NCBI GenBank assembly: GCA_937995875.1
Contig: CALKIW010000160.1
Coordinates: forward strand, 1 to 30,974
Length of the DNA stretch: 30,974 nucleotides
Source: an uncultured Bacteroidales bacterium
GTDB taxonomy: Bacteria > Bacteroidota > Bacteroidia > Bacteroidales > Bacteroidaceae
Reading direction: 5' to 3'
Under the pieces are notes generated by a model. It saw nothing but the letters and a program-made list of their open reading frames with translations. It did not search any database and was not told the DNA's origin. A program made the position numbers and the translations under genes. Positions 1 to 8,061 of the stretch are shown piece by piece; position 1 is the stretch's first letter; every line of letters starts with the position of its first letter.

Positions 1-114
1 GAAATAGCAGAGACAGAGGAAGTTGGTGTAGACATGACTCCTCATGATGACCCTTGTGCTAAGGAGAGTAGTAGTTGGGATAACAGCGCAGGGACCTCTA
101 TCTGGGATGATTAA
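1..114 (+). CDS. C-terminal end of an unidentified gene (partial, runs in from the left edge)
   Basis: An open frame enters from base 1 in frame 1 and gives 37 residues before a TAA stop at 112-114. The tail is acidic and Ser/Trp-rich, ending in SSWDNSAGTSIWDD. It has no domain that I can recognise, and it looks like a flexible C-terminal extension rather than a folded domain. A strong hairpin follows 11 bases after the stop, which supports this being the real gene end. The product cannot be named from this fragment. Upstream of an amylase it could belong to starch or glycogen metabolism, but that is only positional guesswork. Confidence 0.5.
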   Translation, partial: EIAETEEVGVDMTPHDDPCAKESSSWDNSAGTSIWDD

Positions 115-125
115 GTAGGTCTCAT

Positions 126-182
126 GGGCAATCATGCTTTTCCCCGCCTATATGACCGGGAAAAATTTGATTGCCCTTTTAA
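126..182 (+). terminator. Long stem-loop between the partial gene and the amylase gene
   Basis: GGGCAATCA at 126-134 pairs exactly with TGATTGCCC at 168-176. Inside it, TTTTCCC-type bases (138-145) pair with GGGAAAA-type bases (158-164). The stem is followed by TTTTAATTT. This is the form of a factor-independent terminator. It ends only about 25 bases before the amylase start codon and no promoter box is visible in the gap, so it may act as a partial terminator, an attenuator or an mRNA-processing element as well. Confidence 0.75.
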
Positions 183-206
183 TTTAAAAACCAAAAAACC
201 AAAAAT

Positions 207-2954
207 ATGAAAAAAGTAATAGTCTCGGCAGCAATGTTGCTGATGTCGATCGTTGCAATAGCAGCCGAAGGATGGCCCGCAAACTATGGCGGCGTCATGC
301 TCCAGGCTTTCTGGTGGGACAGTTATGAGGCCACACAGTGGAGCACACTCACCAACCGTGCAGATGATCTTTCCAAATATTTTGACCTGATATGGGTACC
401 CAACTCAGGTAAAACTTCCGAATGGCACAAAAGCCGGAACAACACCATGGGCTATGACCCTTGTTTCTGGCTTGACCACAATTCGTGCTTCGGCACGGAA
501 GAAGAGTTGCGCACCATGATTAACACCTACAAATCGAAAGGTGTAGGTATGGTGGCCGACATTGTTGTCAACCATAAGAACGGACTCATGAACTGGGTCG
601 ATTTTGTAGAGGAGACCGTCGTGGGACGCAATACGGGCAAAACCTACAGTTTGTCTTGGGACAACGACAATTATACCGGTATTTGCTGCACCGACGAAGC
701 CAACAGCAATCCTGCGTCAGGCGTAGCAGGAAAGATTAAGGGGGCAGCCGACACGGGCGATGATTTCGGTGCATTCCGCGACCTCGACCATACCAATGGC
801 ACCGTGCAGCAGAACATCAAGACCTATCTCGACTATCTCATTAACGAAATCGGCTATGCCGGGTTCCGCTACGATATGGTTAAGGGATTTAGCGGTGATT
901 TTATCAAAAAATACAATGAGAGCAGTAACCCCGAATTTTCGGTGGGAGAATGTTGGGACGGCTACAACACCATCACCAACTGGATTAACGCTACGGGCAA
1001 GACCTCTGCGGCATTTGATTTCCCTTTGAAATACAACATCTATGAAGCCTTCAACAATGGCAACTGGGGAGCACTGGCTAACAAGGGCGTTACGGGTGAT
1101 ACCAATTACAGTCGCTACAGCATAACTTTCGTGGACAATCATGACACCGGGCGCACGGACGGTCATGGCAGCAACCCTCTCGGAAACAATTGGAGTGCAG
1201 CCAATGCCTATATCCTCGCTATGCCCGGAACGCCTTGTGTTTGGCTCACACATTACAATGCCGACCCGGAAAATATAGGGAAGATGATTCTTGCACGCAA
1301 GGCAGCCGGCGTGAACAACCAAAGCCCGATCCTCCGGTCGGAGCAGCAGAACGGCGGCTATATAATCGAGACGCAGGGTGAAACCGGCTCTGTATATGTG
1401 CAGTTTGGTGGTGCTGTGGGAAATGCGCCTGCCGACTATACTCTGGTGACTAAGGGAGACAATTATGCGTTCTATGAAAAGGTTTCCAACCCTCTGCCAA
1501 AGGTAACGCTTAGCCCGTCTGCCAGTTTCACCACAGCTACATACGAGGTTACGGCTACTGCAAAAAATGCGGTTTCGGCATGGTACAGGATAGGCGACGG
1601 CCCAAAAACATCATTCGCTTCTACAGCAACCTTTACCATTGGCGAGGATGTTGCCTATGGCAGCGACATAACGGTGTATTGGGGGGCAACAGACGGCGAA
1701 GGCAATGAAAAGACCGGAGAAACCACCTATACCAAGCGCGATCCTTCTGCCTGCGTGTCGGTTTATATCAAAGCGTCTTCTGCACCCTGTCTCTATGTGT
1801 GGTCGGTTGAAGGGGACAACGTAGTAGAGCACAACGGAGCATGGCCCGGAAAACCGCTCTCCGGCACGACTGTGGACGGCGAGTCCTGGTATGTTTTCAG
1901 CACGGCCGATGCGTCTTCTTTCAACATCATCATGAGTGATGGGTCCGGAAAGACCGAAGACATCAAAGGCATCAGCAAGGATACATATTATGTATATGGC
2001 GGTGGCACAAGCTACAGCATCTACGATCCTAACATAGAAACATACAAGCCCACTCTTGAGAACAGCAGCGAGGTGAGTGTCTTTCTTGAGACCGCATCGT
2101 TATCTGCACCCTACGTGTGGATATGGGGCGAAGGCGATGTCAATTATACCGGAGGAACATGGCCCGGAGAAGCCATGACGAAGGTGGGTACGACAGCTGC
2201 CGGAGTGTCGGTATATAAGTGGACCTACACCGGAGATCTTACCACAATGCCCAAGAACATTATCTTCTCTGACAACGGGACCAACCAGACCGATGACCTT
2301 GATTTCAGCAATCACGGATATTATACCAACGGAACACTGACAGGTACTGTGACCGAGGTGGAGAATACAGAGGTAGATATTAACCTCTCTGTAGACGTGC
2401 AGTCTTATGCGTCCGGCTATCCGCTCGATTTCTCTGCAGCGCAAGGGCTGAGAGCCTACATTGCCTCCGGGTATGTGTATCGTGACGGTAAACTCAACAT
2501 AGTGCTTACACCTATCTCCTACGTTCCTGCCAACACAGGAGTTATCATCAGGGGCGAGGCCGGAAGCAAATATACAGTATCAGTTGCCGACCATCATGCC
2601 ATTGTCAGCAACAGTCTTGTGGCAGTAACCAAGGCCACATCTATCGCTCCCACTGAAGGTGACAAGACGAATATGATATACAGCAAGAGCGCCGGCAAAT
2701 TCACACCCCTCTCATCGACTGTCACGATGCCGGCCGGCAAGGCGTATCTTAAAATACCGACCGCCCTTGTCTCAAGTCCCACTTACAGCAAGGGCATATC
2801 CTACATCTTTGCCGATGATGAAGCCACAGGTGTTACAGAAATAACAGCTCCTCAGAATGAGGACGAACTGTGGCACACACTTTCCGGCGTAAGAGTGAAC
2901 AAGCCCTCCAAGGGAGTATATATCCACAAGGGCCGCAAGGTAGTGGTAAAATAA
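207..2954 (+). CDS. Secreted GH13 alpha-amylase with two starch-binding modules
   Basis: This enzyme should cleave internal alpha-1,4 bonds of starch or glycogen outside the cytoplasm. Residues 1-20 are a signal peptide. The GH13 barrel covers about residues 22-430 and shows all four family motifs: DIVVNH (118-123), GFRYDMVKG with nucleophile Asp223, GECWDG with acid/base Glu248, and FVDNHD with transition-state stabiliser Asp313. A small beta-sandwich, similar to the CHB_HEX_C/Fn3-like domains of glycosidases, spans about 431-512. Two CBM26-like repeats follow at about 515-605 and 623-715, each with an aromatic YVW strand and a WPG motif. The C-terminus (LSGVRVNKPSKGVYIHKGRK, then VVVK) resembles the sorting-type tails of secreted Prevotella proteins. 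The start follows an A-rich leader typical of Bacteroidetes. The gene is complete, with its own terminator downstream, and I see no SusC/SusD pair beside it. Confidence 0.93.
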   Translation: MKKVIVSAAMLLMSIVAIAAEGWPANYGGVMLQAFWWDSYEATQWSTLTNRADDLSKYFDLIWVPNSGKTSEWHKSRNNTMGYDPCFWLDHNSCFGTEEELRTMINTYKSKGVGMVADIVVNHKNGLMNWVDFVEETVVGRNTGKTYSLSWDNDNYTGICCTDEANSNPASGVAGKIKGAADTGDDFGAFRDLDHTNGTVQQNIKTYLDYLINEIGYAGFRYDMVKGFSGDFIKKYNESSNPEFSVGECWDGYNTITNWINATGKTSAAFDFPLKYNIYEAFNNGNWGALANKGVTGDTNYSRYSITFVDNHDTGRTDGHGSNPLGNNWSAANAYILAMPGTPCVWLTHYNADPENIGKMILARKAAGVNNQSPILRSEQQNGGYIIETQGETGSVYVQFGGAVGNAPADYTLVTKGDNYAFYEKVSNPLPKVTLSPSASFTTATYEVTATAKNAVSAWYRIGDGPKTSFASTATFTIGEDVAYGSDITVYWGATDGEGNEKTGETTYTKRDPSACVSVYIKASSAPCLYVWSVEGDNVVEHNGAWPGKPLSGTTVDGESWYVFSTADASSFNIIMSDGSGKTEDIKGISKDTYYVYGGGTSYSIYDPNIETYKPTLENSSEVSVFLETASLSAPYVWIWGEGDVNYTGGTWPGEAMTKVGTTAAGVSVYKWTYTGDLTTMPKNIIFSDNGTNQTDDLDFSNHGYYTNGTLTGTVTEVENTEVDINLSVDVQSYASGYPLDFSAAQGLRAYIASGYVYRDGKLNIVLTPISYVPANTGVIIRGEAGSKYTVSVADHHAIVSNSLVAVTKATSIAPTEGDKTNMIYSKSAGKFTPLSSTVTMPAGKAYLKIPTALVSSPTYSKGISYIFADDEATGVTEITAPQNEDELWHTLSGVRVNKPSKGVYIHKGRKVVVK

Positions 2955-3002
2955 CAATCAAAGCAATGATCATATAGTTACTGATTCTGACTATTGTTTG
3001 TA

Positions 3003-3042
3003 GGCGCAGCTGTGTGAATATAGATCACCGGCTGCGCCTTTT
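3003..3042 (+). terminator. Terminator of the amylase gene
   Basis: GGCGCAGC (3003-3010) pairs perfectly with GCTGCGCC (3031-3038) across a 20-base loop, and TTTT follows. It lies 48 bases after the amylase stop codon. Confidence 0.8.
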
Positions 3043-3300
3043 AAGTGCGCTCGGCATGGGAATTCTCTAATGGGTGCAAGTCGCGGCTGTTACAATTATT
3101 GGCTAAGAACGCATCTTTATGTAAATAAAACTTCACTAAAATCTTGTCTGGTTTTTCTACTCCTCCAGATATAAAAGAGCTATGTTTCCGGTTTTACATT
3201 GCCAAAATTCCGCGTTAAAAATATCACTGGTCGGCGGTTGCAGCCTTTTCGCAGTTCCACAAGACTTTAATCGCAACCTGACTACAGCCCAATGGCATCA

Positions 3301-3339
3301 CCGTTATTATCTATTCAGGATGCGAAAAGATAGTAACGG
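3301..3339. repeat. 12-bp inverted repeat (one G-T pair) with 15-base loop
   Basis: CCGTTATTATCT (3301-3312) faces AGATAGTAACGG (3328-3339). Eleven Watson-Crick pairs and one G-U pair would form in RNA. No T-run follows on either strand, so it is not a standard terminator. It could be part of a palindromic repeat unit or a small structured RNA. Confidence 0.5.
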
Positions 3340-3505
3340 GAAAACGAAATTACGACACCTTGTAGTTGTTTTCAGCCCAAACCTGCATAACACGCTGTTT
3401 TATAAGCGATTAAAAAAAGTCGTCAATTTTCGCGTTTTTCGCCACCGTCTTATTATTGAATCAGAATACGCGAAATATAAGCAGGTGTTTGTCTTGTATT
3501 TTCAA

Positions 3506-3535
3506 ACCGTTTTCAATAAGTAAAAAACGGTATTT
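3506..3535. terminator. A/T-flanked hairpin, possible bidirectional terminator
   Basis: ACCGTTTT (3506-3513) pairs with AAAACGGT (3524-3531) and is followed by ATTTTAAAA. Reading on the minus strand, it lies about 120 bases beyond the stop of the GT2 gene at 3657 and could end that transcript. On the plus strand it overlaps the end of the doubtful 113-codon open frame. Confidence 0.4.
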
Positions 3536-3656
3536 TAAAACACAATAACGGAGTAGCTTTACCCTATTTTTTCCTGAATCGGAATCATCTTGAATGTGGC
3601 AAAATGAAGAGGATATTTTATCCATAGTCTCCACTTGCGGCATGGGCTATGACAAA

Positions 3657-4643
3657 TTATCTTCCCAATAGTTTTCGGAGAAAGAAATAGATTTCTTCCT
3701 GCAACCGAAAGAGGCGCCATGAACATCGCAGCGGCATATAACCGAATTTCAATCGGTTTTTCGAGGTAAGCAGTTCCACGTCGATAGAGGCCCATGCCTC
3801 ATACAGCAGACGCAGTGCCTCAGCTACATCAGCAGGCGGCATGGATTTCCGATGACGGTAGAAAAGCATGTAAAGGTCGATGACATTGAGCCATCTGTGA
3901 TTTTCATAAAGTGATAATGTGTCGCGATTTGAGCCCAAATCAACGAGTTTCTTCTTCATGCTACGGTTGGCCCTGAGATAGTCGAAACGTCGCAAATCAA
4001 CCTTGTGAGACACAGATTCCGCATGCTGGCGGTAATAATAAGTGCCTCGACAGAGCCTCACTTCCTTGGAGGCGAGATAGTGCAGACGCGTGGTGTTGTC
4101 GTCGCTAAAGGCGTGTGCACTTTCGTCATAGGGGTATTGGTGATGAATGTCGGCCCTTACGATGTAGACACCATGAATCTTCCACGTCAGCGAGCGCACG
4201 AAAGCATCGTAGCCATTCAACTTTTCAAACGGCTCCATCGCATATTCTTCCTGCCGGTCCGGGCCATAGAAATAAACCGTATGAAAGAGCACACAGCCCG
4301 TGTCCGGATGGTTTCTGAACGTCCGTACAGCTTCTTCAAGACAATCCGGTGCCATCCAGTCGTCACTGTCGAGGAAACAAACATACTGCCCGCGAGCCGT
4401 TTTCAGACCTTGGTTTCGTGCGAAAGCCTGCCCGTGATTGGATGAGAGCGCAATGACTTCCACTCTTGAATCCGTAGCCTGATATTCCCGCAGAATAGAC
4501 AGGGAATTATCGGTAGACGCATCATCGACACAGACAATCTGAATGTTGTGCAGAGATTGGCTACAGAGAGCGTTCAGACATTGTCTGAGATAGGCTGCCG
4601 TATTATAAACGGCAACAAGTATTGTAACAATGGGGTCACTCAT
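3657..4643 (-). CDS. GT2 family glycosyltransferase (surface polysaccharide)
   Basis: A 328-residue GT-A fold enzyme that should transfer a sugar from a nucleotide-sugar to a lipid-linked glycan at the inner face of the cytoplasmic membrane. The N-terminus has the GT2 opening ILVAVYNTAAYLRQCL. A nucleotide-binding Asp pair lies in CVDDAST (Asp40-Asp41) and the metal-binding DxD motif is LDSDD (92-95). The C-terminal half (about 110-328) is the variable acceptor part, rich in aromatic and basic residues, without clear membrane helices. Its start overlaps the end of the flippase gene by 8 bases (ATGAGTGA), so the two are co-transcribed and probably translationally coupled. The donor and acceptor sugars cannot be read from the sequence. 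Confidence 0.88.
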   Translation of the reverse strand: MSDPIVTILVAVYNTAAYLRQCLNALCSQSLHNIQIVCVDDASTDNSLSILREYQATDSRVEVIALSSNHGQAFARNQGLKTARGQYVCFLDSDDWMAPDCLEEAVRTFRNHPDTGCVLFHTVYFYGPDRQEEYAMEPFEKLNGYDAFVRSLTWKIHGVYIVRADIHHQYPYDESAHAFSDDNTTRLHYLASKEVRLCRGTYYYRQHAESVSHKVDLRRFDYLRANRSMKKKLVDLGSNRDTLSLYENHRWLNVIDLYMLFYRHRKSMPPADVAEALRLLYEAWASIDVELLTSKNRLKFGYMPLRCSWRLFRLQEEIYFFLRKLLGR

Positions 4644-6153
4644 TTTTCCGTCCTTTCCTGCCTCGAAGCAACCGTTGCCCTACCCTTTCGGTCAGCGCAT
4701 TCCACAGATTAGTCTTTGAGCGAAGTATCTGAACGCTAACTCCCATCGACACTGTGGTCAATAGGATTCCGGCAATCCAATAGAAGATGCCATCCAAAAG
4801 AAAGGTGCCCACACATGTGATAATGCCCAAAGGTAATTGTATAAACGTATAAAGACGGGCCGACGAGGCCATGGTGTAATTGTATTTCCAATGGGCGTAA
4901 GCCAGTACTGTCACCAGATTGACCATGCCGGCAACTGCCAAACCCACGCCCGTCCCCACCAGTCCGAAGCATTGATAGCCCACGATGACCAAAAGCACAA
5001 AAGCCAGATCATAGACAGCTTCGAGAAGAAGATAGCTGCGGGAGTCGCCCCTCGACAGCGAAATATATTCCACCGGAAGCACCAGAGCCCGGAAATACAT
5101 GGCTATGGCTGCTATCTTCACCATGTCCAACACCGGCATGAACTTACCGCTGTAGAACAAAGGCAGCAAGATGGGCAGAGCCACTATGAAAAGTACGAGC
5201 AAAGGTGAGACCAGAAGAAGTGAAACTTCTATTTGATGGTTTACCGTCTGATTGAGCTGTGGTCCCAGCGAACTGATACCTGAAAGGCGAGGAAAATAGT
5301 CAGTTTCCATAGCCGAAAAAACCATGCCGGCATAGGTCATAGTCATCACGTAGCCGGCATTGTAGAGTCCCACCGTGTAGAGTTCTCCCATATTGTTAAG
5401 ATAGGAACGCAGCACAAACTCGGCACCACTGCCCAGAATTCCAGCCAACACAAACGCGATGCCCAGCCGTATCATTCCTTCGCCTTGGCGAATATGCCCT
5501 CGCGAGAACAAAACTGTCGGACGAAACAGCCTGTAGGAGTAGTAAATGGTAATGACACATTGAGCCAAAGCCAATAGTATCAACGACGGCACTATGCCTG
5601 CCTGACCAAAGAAATAATAGATGGGAACGGAACAAACCAATGCAAAAAGCACGTTATAGATACTGATCACGGCTAATTTGCGGAGCTGTCGGGCTCCTTT
5701 GAGAATGGCCGTTTCGCCACCCACAATGGCCATCAGCGCCACAACCGGGGAGAGCAAGACAAAATGAAGCGTATGGTCTCCCCATGCAAAGGTCCACCTG
5801 CTCAGCAAAGGACTGAGCACTATACACAGCAACATACCCAGCAATGCGGTGAGAAAGCTCCACGACCGAATGAGCCTGACAGCGTCATGAATCTTATCCT
5901 CGTCACCGGAATCAACTGCTTTCGAGATGTTTTTCACCGCACTCATCGACAGTCCGAAATTCGATGAGTCGGAAACCAACTTAATCGTGGAATTGAACAG
6001 AGACACCAACCCCATACCGTCGGGGCCGAGCATCATGGCCACCAACTTGTTGCGCACAATTCCGATGAGAATATTCAATCCCTGAACGCCACCGAAAAGC
6101 CCGGTATATTTCAGGATATGAGAATACGAATTGTTGTTTTCTCGTTTTTCCAT
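4636..6153 (-). CDS. Wzx-type O-antigen/capsule flippase
   Basis: A 505-residue polytopic membrane protein of the O-antigen translocase/MATE-like exporter group, expected to flip lipid-linked repeat units across the inner membrane. The start is near RNKLVAMMLGPDGMGLVSLF, a sequence typical of Bacteroidetes O-antigen translocases. It continues with many hydrophobic helices, roughly 12-14. I place the start at 6153 (MEKRENNNSY) rather than the upstream ATG at 6180. The longer version adds nine residues unlike the family, and it would begin only 16 bases from the divergent GT2 start. A basic C-terminus (RGRKGRKNE) agrees with a cytoplasmic end. It is the first gene of a two-gene minus-strand unit with the GT2 at 3657-4643. 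No Wzy-type polymerase is seen in the window, so the rest of the polysaccharide locus must lie elsewhere or a different assembly route is used. Confidence 0.88.
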   Translation of the reverse strand: MEKRENNNSYSHILKYTGLFGGVQGLNILIGIVRNKLVAMMLGPDGMGLVSLFNSTIKLVSDSSNFGLSMSAVKNISKAVDSGDEDKIHDAVRLIRSWSFLTALLGMLLCIVLSPLLSRWTFAWGDHTLHFVLLSPVVALMAIVGGETAILKGARQLRKLAVISIYNVLFALVCSVPIYYFFGQAGIVPSLILLALAQCVITIYYSYRLFRPTVLFSRGHIRQGEGMIRLGIAFVLAGILGSGAEFVLRSYLNNMGELYTVGLYNAGYVMTMTYAGMVFSAMETDYFPRLSGISSLGPQLNQTVNHQIEVSLLLVSPLLVLFIVALPILLPLFYSGKFMPVLDMVKIAAIAMYFRALVLPVEYISLSRGDSRSYLLLEAVYDLAFVLLVIVGYQCFGLVGTGVGLAVAGMVNLVTVLAYAHWKYNYTMASSARLYTFIQLPLGIITCVGTFLLDGIFYWIAGILLTTVSMGVSVQILRSKTNLWNALTERVGQRLLRGRKGRKNE

Positions 6154-6184
6154 CGTTATTTTAACGTAAATGCAAAACATTTAT

Positions 6185-6192
6185 TATCTTTG
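6185..6192 (+). promoter_or_regulatory. Bacteroidetes -7 box (TAnnTTTG) directly before a GT2 start
   Basis: TATCTTTG matches the Bacteroidetes sigma-ABfr -7 consensus TAnnTTTG. It ends five bases before the ATG at 6197. With transcription normally starting a few bases after this box, the mRNA would begin at or next to the start codon. It excludes the upstream ATG at 6170 as the start if this promoter is used. No clear -33 TTG was found. Confidence 0.6.
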
Positions 6193-6196
6193 CAAT

Positions 6197-7120
6197 ATGA
6201 AATTAAGCATCGTCATTCCCGTATATCAAGTAGCCGACACGCTGCCCAGATGTCTCGACAGCATCGCCAATCAGTCGTTTCGAGATTGGCAGGGCATACT
6301 CGTTGATGACGCCTCTACTGACGGCAGTTCAGAGATTTGTGACGATTATGTCAAGCAGGACCGTCGTTTCCAAGTGGTACACCTGAAGCGCAACAAAGGT
6401 CTGAGCAATGCCCGCAACATAGGCATAAGCAAGGCTCGCGGAGAATATATTACATTTATTGACAGCGACGACTATATCGCTGATGAGAGTTTCAAAACGC
6501 TCTTCGAAATTCTGAGCACTCATCCGGACTACGATTTTCTGGAATATCCCATAAACGAGCATTATGGCTCCAAGAAAAAACATCTGTTGCAATTCCAACG
6601 TAAGGAATACACCGACATGATCGCCTATTGGATAGAGGGAGAAGCCTACAAGCACACATACGCTTGCAACAAGATATATAAGAAGGAAGTGTTCAAGGGT
6701 GTGAAATATCCCGGAAAAGCATTTGAAGATGTCTTCACATTGCCGGCCATACTGAAAAACTGTCGCCGCGTGGCCACAACCGATGTGGGACTTTATTATT
6801 ATTGTTTCAACCCCAAAGGCATTACAGAGACCGCCAACGGAAAAGACCTTGCCCATTTGCTCGAAGCTCACACCAGAGCCATTTCCAACATACAGAGAAA
6901 ATTGAGAAGAAGGCGGCATAAAAACCAGACGGAATACGACATGAAAGACTATTACGCTCATGTATTAAACATTCAGTTGGACGTGTACAGAGCGCGTGGT
7001 ACCATTTCCAAATACTTCCCCATTCTGCCCTACAAGCACACCTTTAAACTCAAACTGTTACATCTATTTGGATTGAAACGCCTATGCAAGCTTCACAAAA
7101 TCTTTCATCGGCTCCGCTAA
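6197..7120 (+). CDS. GT2 family glycosyltransferase, first gene of the plus-strand unit
   Basis: A 307-residue GT-A enzyme, likely adding one sugar to the same surface glycan served by the divergent flippase. The chain opens with MKLSIVIPVYQ, the classic GT2 first strand. It carries the donor-binding Asp pair in LVDDAST (Asp37-Asp38), the NKGLSNARN segment (66-73), and the metal-binding DSDD (89-92). I chose 6197 because the family begins exactly here and a -7 promoter box ends at 6192. An upstream in-frame ATG at 6170 would add an unrelated MQNIYYLCN and would sit before that promoter. The C-terminus is basic (HKIFHRLR). Its end overlaps the next gene by 37 bases. Confidence 0.88.
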   Translation: MKLSIVIPVYQVADTLPRCLDSIANQSFRDWQGILVDDASTDGSSEICDDYVKQDRRFQVVHLKRNKGLSNARNIGISKARGEYITFIDSDDYIADESFKTLFEILSTHPDYDFLEYPINEHYGSKKKHLLQFQRKEYTDMIAYWIEGEAYKHTYACNKIYKKEVFKGVKYPGKAFEDVFTLPAILKNCRRVATTDVGLYYYCFNPKGITETANGKDLAHLLEAHTRAISNIQRKLRRRRHKNQTEYDMKDYYAHVLNIQLDVYRARGTISKYFPILPYKHTFKLKLLHLFGLKRLCKLHKIFHRLR

Positions 7121-8061
7121 TCAGTTTTATTGTCACCACGTACAACCTACCCGTTGGAATGCTTCGAGAATGTCTTGACAGCATTCTGCGCCTGTCGCTG
7201 ACAAAAGAGAAGCGCGAAATCATCGTGGTGGATGACGGGTCGGATATTAGTCCGCTCACCGAACTGAGCGACATCCAAGACGACATCATATATCTTCGAC
7301 AGCGTAACAAGGGACAGTCTGCCGCCCGCAACAAGGGGTTGCTCTGTGCTACGGGCGAGTTTGTTCAGTTTGTAGATGGCGACGACTATCTCCTGCAAGC
7401 CCCCTATGAGCATTGTCTTGACATCATTAGGTATCGAGATGCTGACATGGTGATGTTCCATGAAACCCGAACAAAAACTTCAAAAACTCCTTTTTGGTTT
7501 GACGGACCGATGACCGGAGCTGCCTATCTGCACCAAAACAACCTTCGATCAGCAGTATGGGGGTATATTTTCAGACGAAACATGCTCGGCAGCCTGCGTT
7601 TTCCGGAGGGGCGCATCCACGAAGACGAGGAGTTTACTCCCCTGCTGTTGCTGCGTGCCGAAAATGTGTATTCCACCCAAGCTAAAGCATATTTCTATCG
7701 CAAGCGCAAGAACTCCACCATGACTAATCAAAGCAAGCGACACACCGTGAAGCGGTTCAACGACACCATTGCCGCCATTCTCCGATTGAGGGAAGTGGCA
7801 GACCGACTACCTGAAATGGAAGGTCAGGCACTCAATCGTCGCATTGCCCAACTGTCTATGGATTACCTATACAACACCATCAAACTGACACATAGCAACA
7901 AGCATCTGAATGAGGCTATAGAGACGCTGTATCAATACGGCCTATATCCTCTGCCTGACAAGAATTATACTAAAAAATATAAGCTCTTCAGAAACCTCAT
8001 TGGTAACTCCTTTGGAAGAAAGCTGTTGATGGTAGCCATTAAGCCAAAACTATTGTCATGA
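7084..8061 (+). CDS. GT2 family glycosyltransferase
   Basis: A 325-residue GT-A enzyme. After a ten-residue lead it shows LISFIVTTYN, the donor-site motif VVDDGSD (49-54), the segment NKGQSAARNKG (75-85) and the DxD motif VDGDD (98-101). The sequence ISFIVTTYNLPVGMLRECLDS is a normal GT2 opening. Its middle part has HEDEEF at about residue 180, placed like the catalytic-base region of many GT2 enzymes. The start at 7084 is the only ATG ahead of the first conserved strand and lies inside the previous gene (37-base overlap). The stop overlaps the next start as ATGA (8058-8061). The tight packing points to one transcript with the flanking transferases. The sugar specificity is unknown. Confidence 0.87.
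   Translation: MQASQNLSSAPLISFIVTTYNLPVGMLRECLDSILRLSLTKEKREIIVVDDGSDISPLTELSDIQDDIIYLRQRNKGQSAARNKGLLCATGEFVQFVDGDDYLLQAPYEHCLDIIRYRDADMVMFHETRTKTSKTPFWFDGPMTGAAYLHQNNLRSAVWGYIFRRNMLGSLRFPEGRIHEDEEFTPLLLLRAENVYSTQAKAYFYRKRKNSTMTNQSKRHTVKRFNDTIAAILRLREVADRLPEMEGQALNRRIAQLSMDYLYNTIKLTHSNKHLNEAIETLYQYGLYPLPDKNYTKKYKLFRNLIGNSFGRKLLMVAIKPKLLS

Larger units (their letters stand above)
3043..3656. other. Gene-poor intergenic stretch with inverted repeats
   Basis: About 600 bases with no convincing gene. A plus-strand open frame of 113 codons (3182-3523) and a minus-strand one of 60 codons (3461-3643) overlap. Neither has a recognisable motif, signal peptide, leader or promoter, so I do not call them. 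Two inverted repeats are listed separately. The translated minus-strand text resembles short 'hypothetical proteins' that I associate with repeated intergenic DNA in Prevotella genomes. That is recollection, not a search result, and a dispersed non-coding repeat is the best guess. Confidence 0.45.

Noticed and set aside
3043..3130. Possible remnant of a group II intron or transposon end (gggtgcaagtc-like text)
   Set aside because: No reverse transcriptase or transposase, no terminal repeats and no domain V-like hairpin could be shown.
3182..3523. Plus-strand open frame of 113 codons in the long intergenic region
   Set aside because: No promoter, leader, domain or signal; the region carries inverted repeats and an overlapping opposite frame. 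Kept only as part of the intergenic entry.
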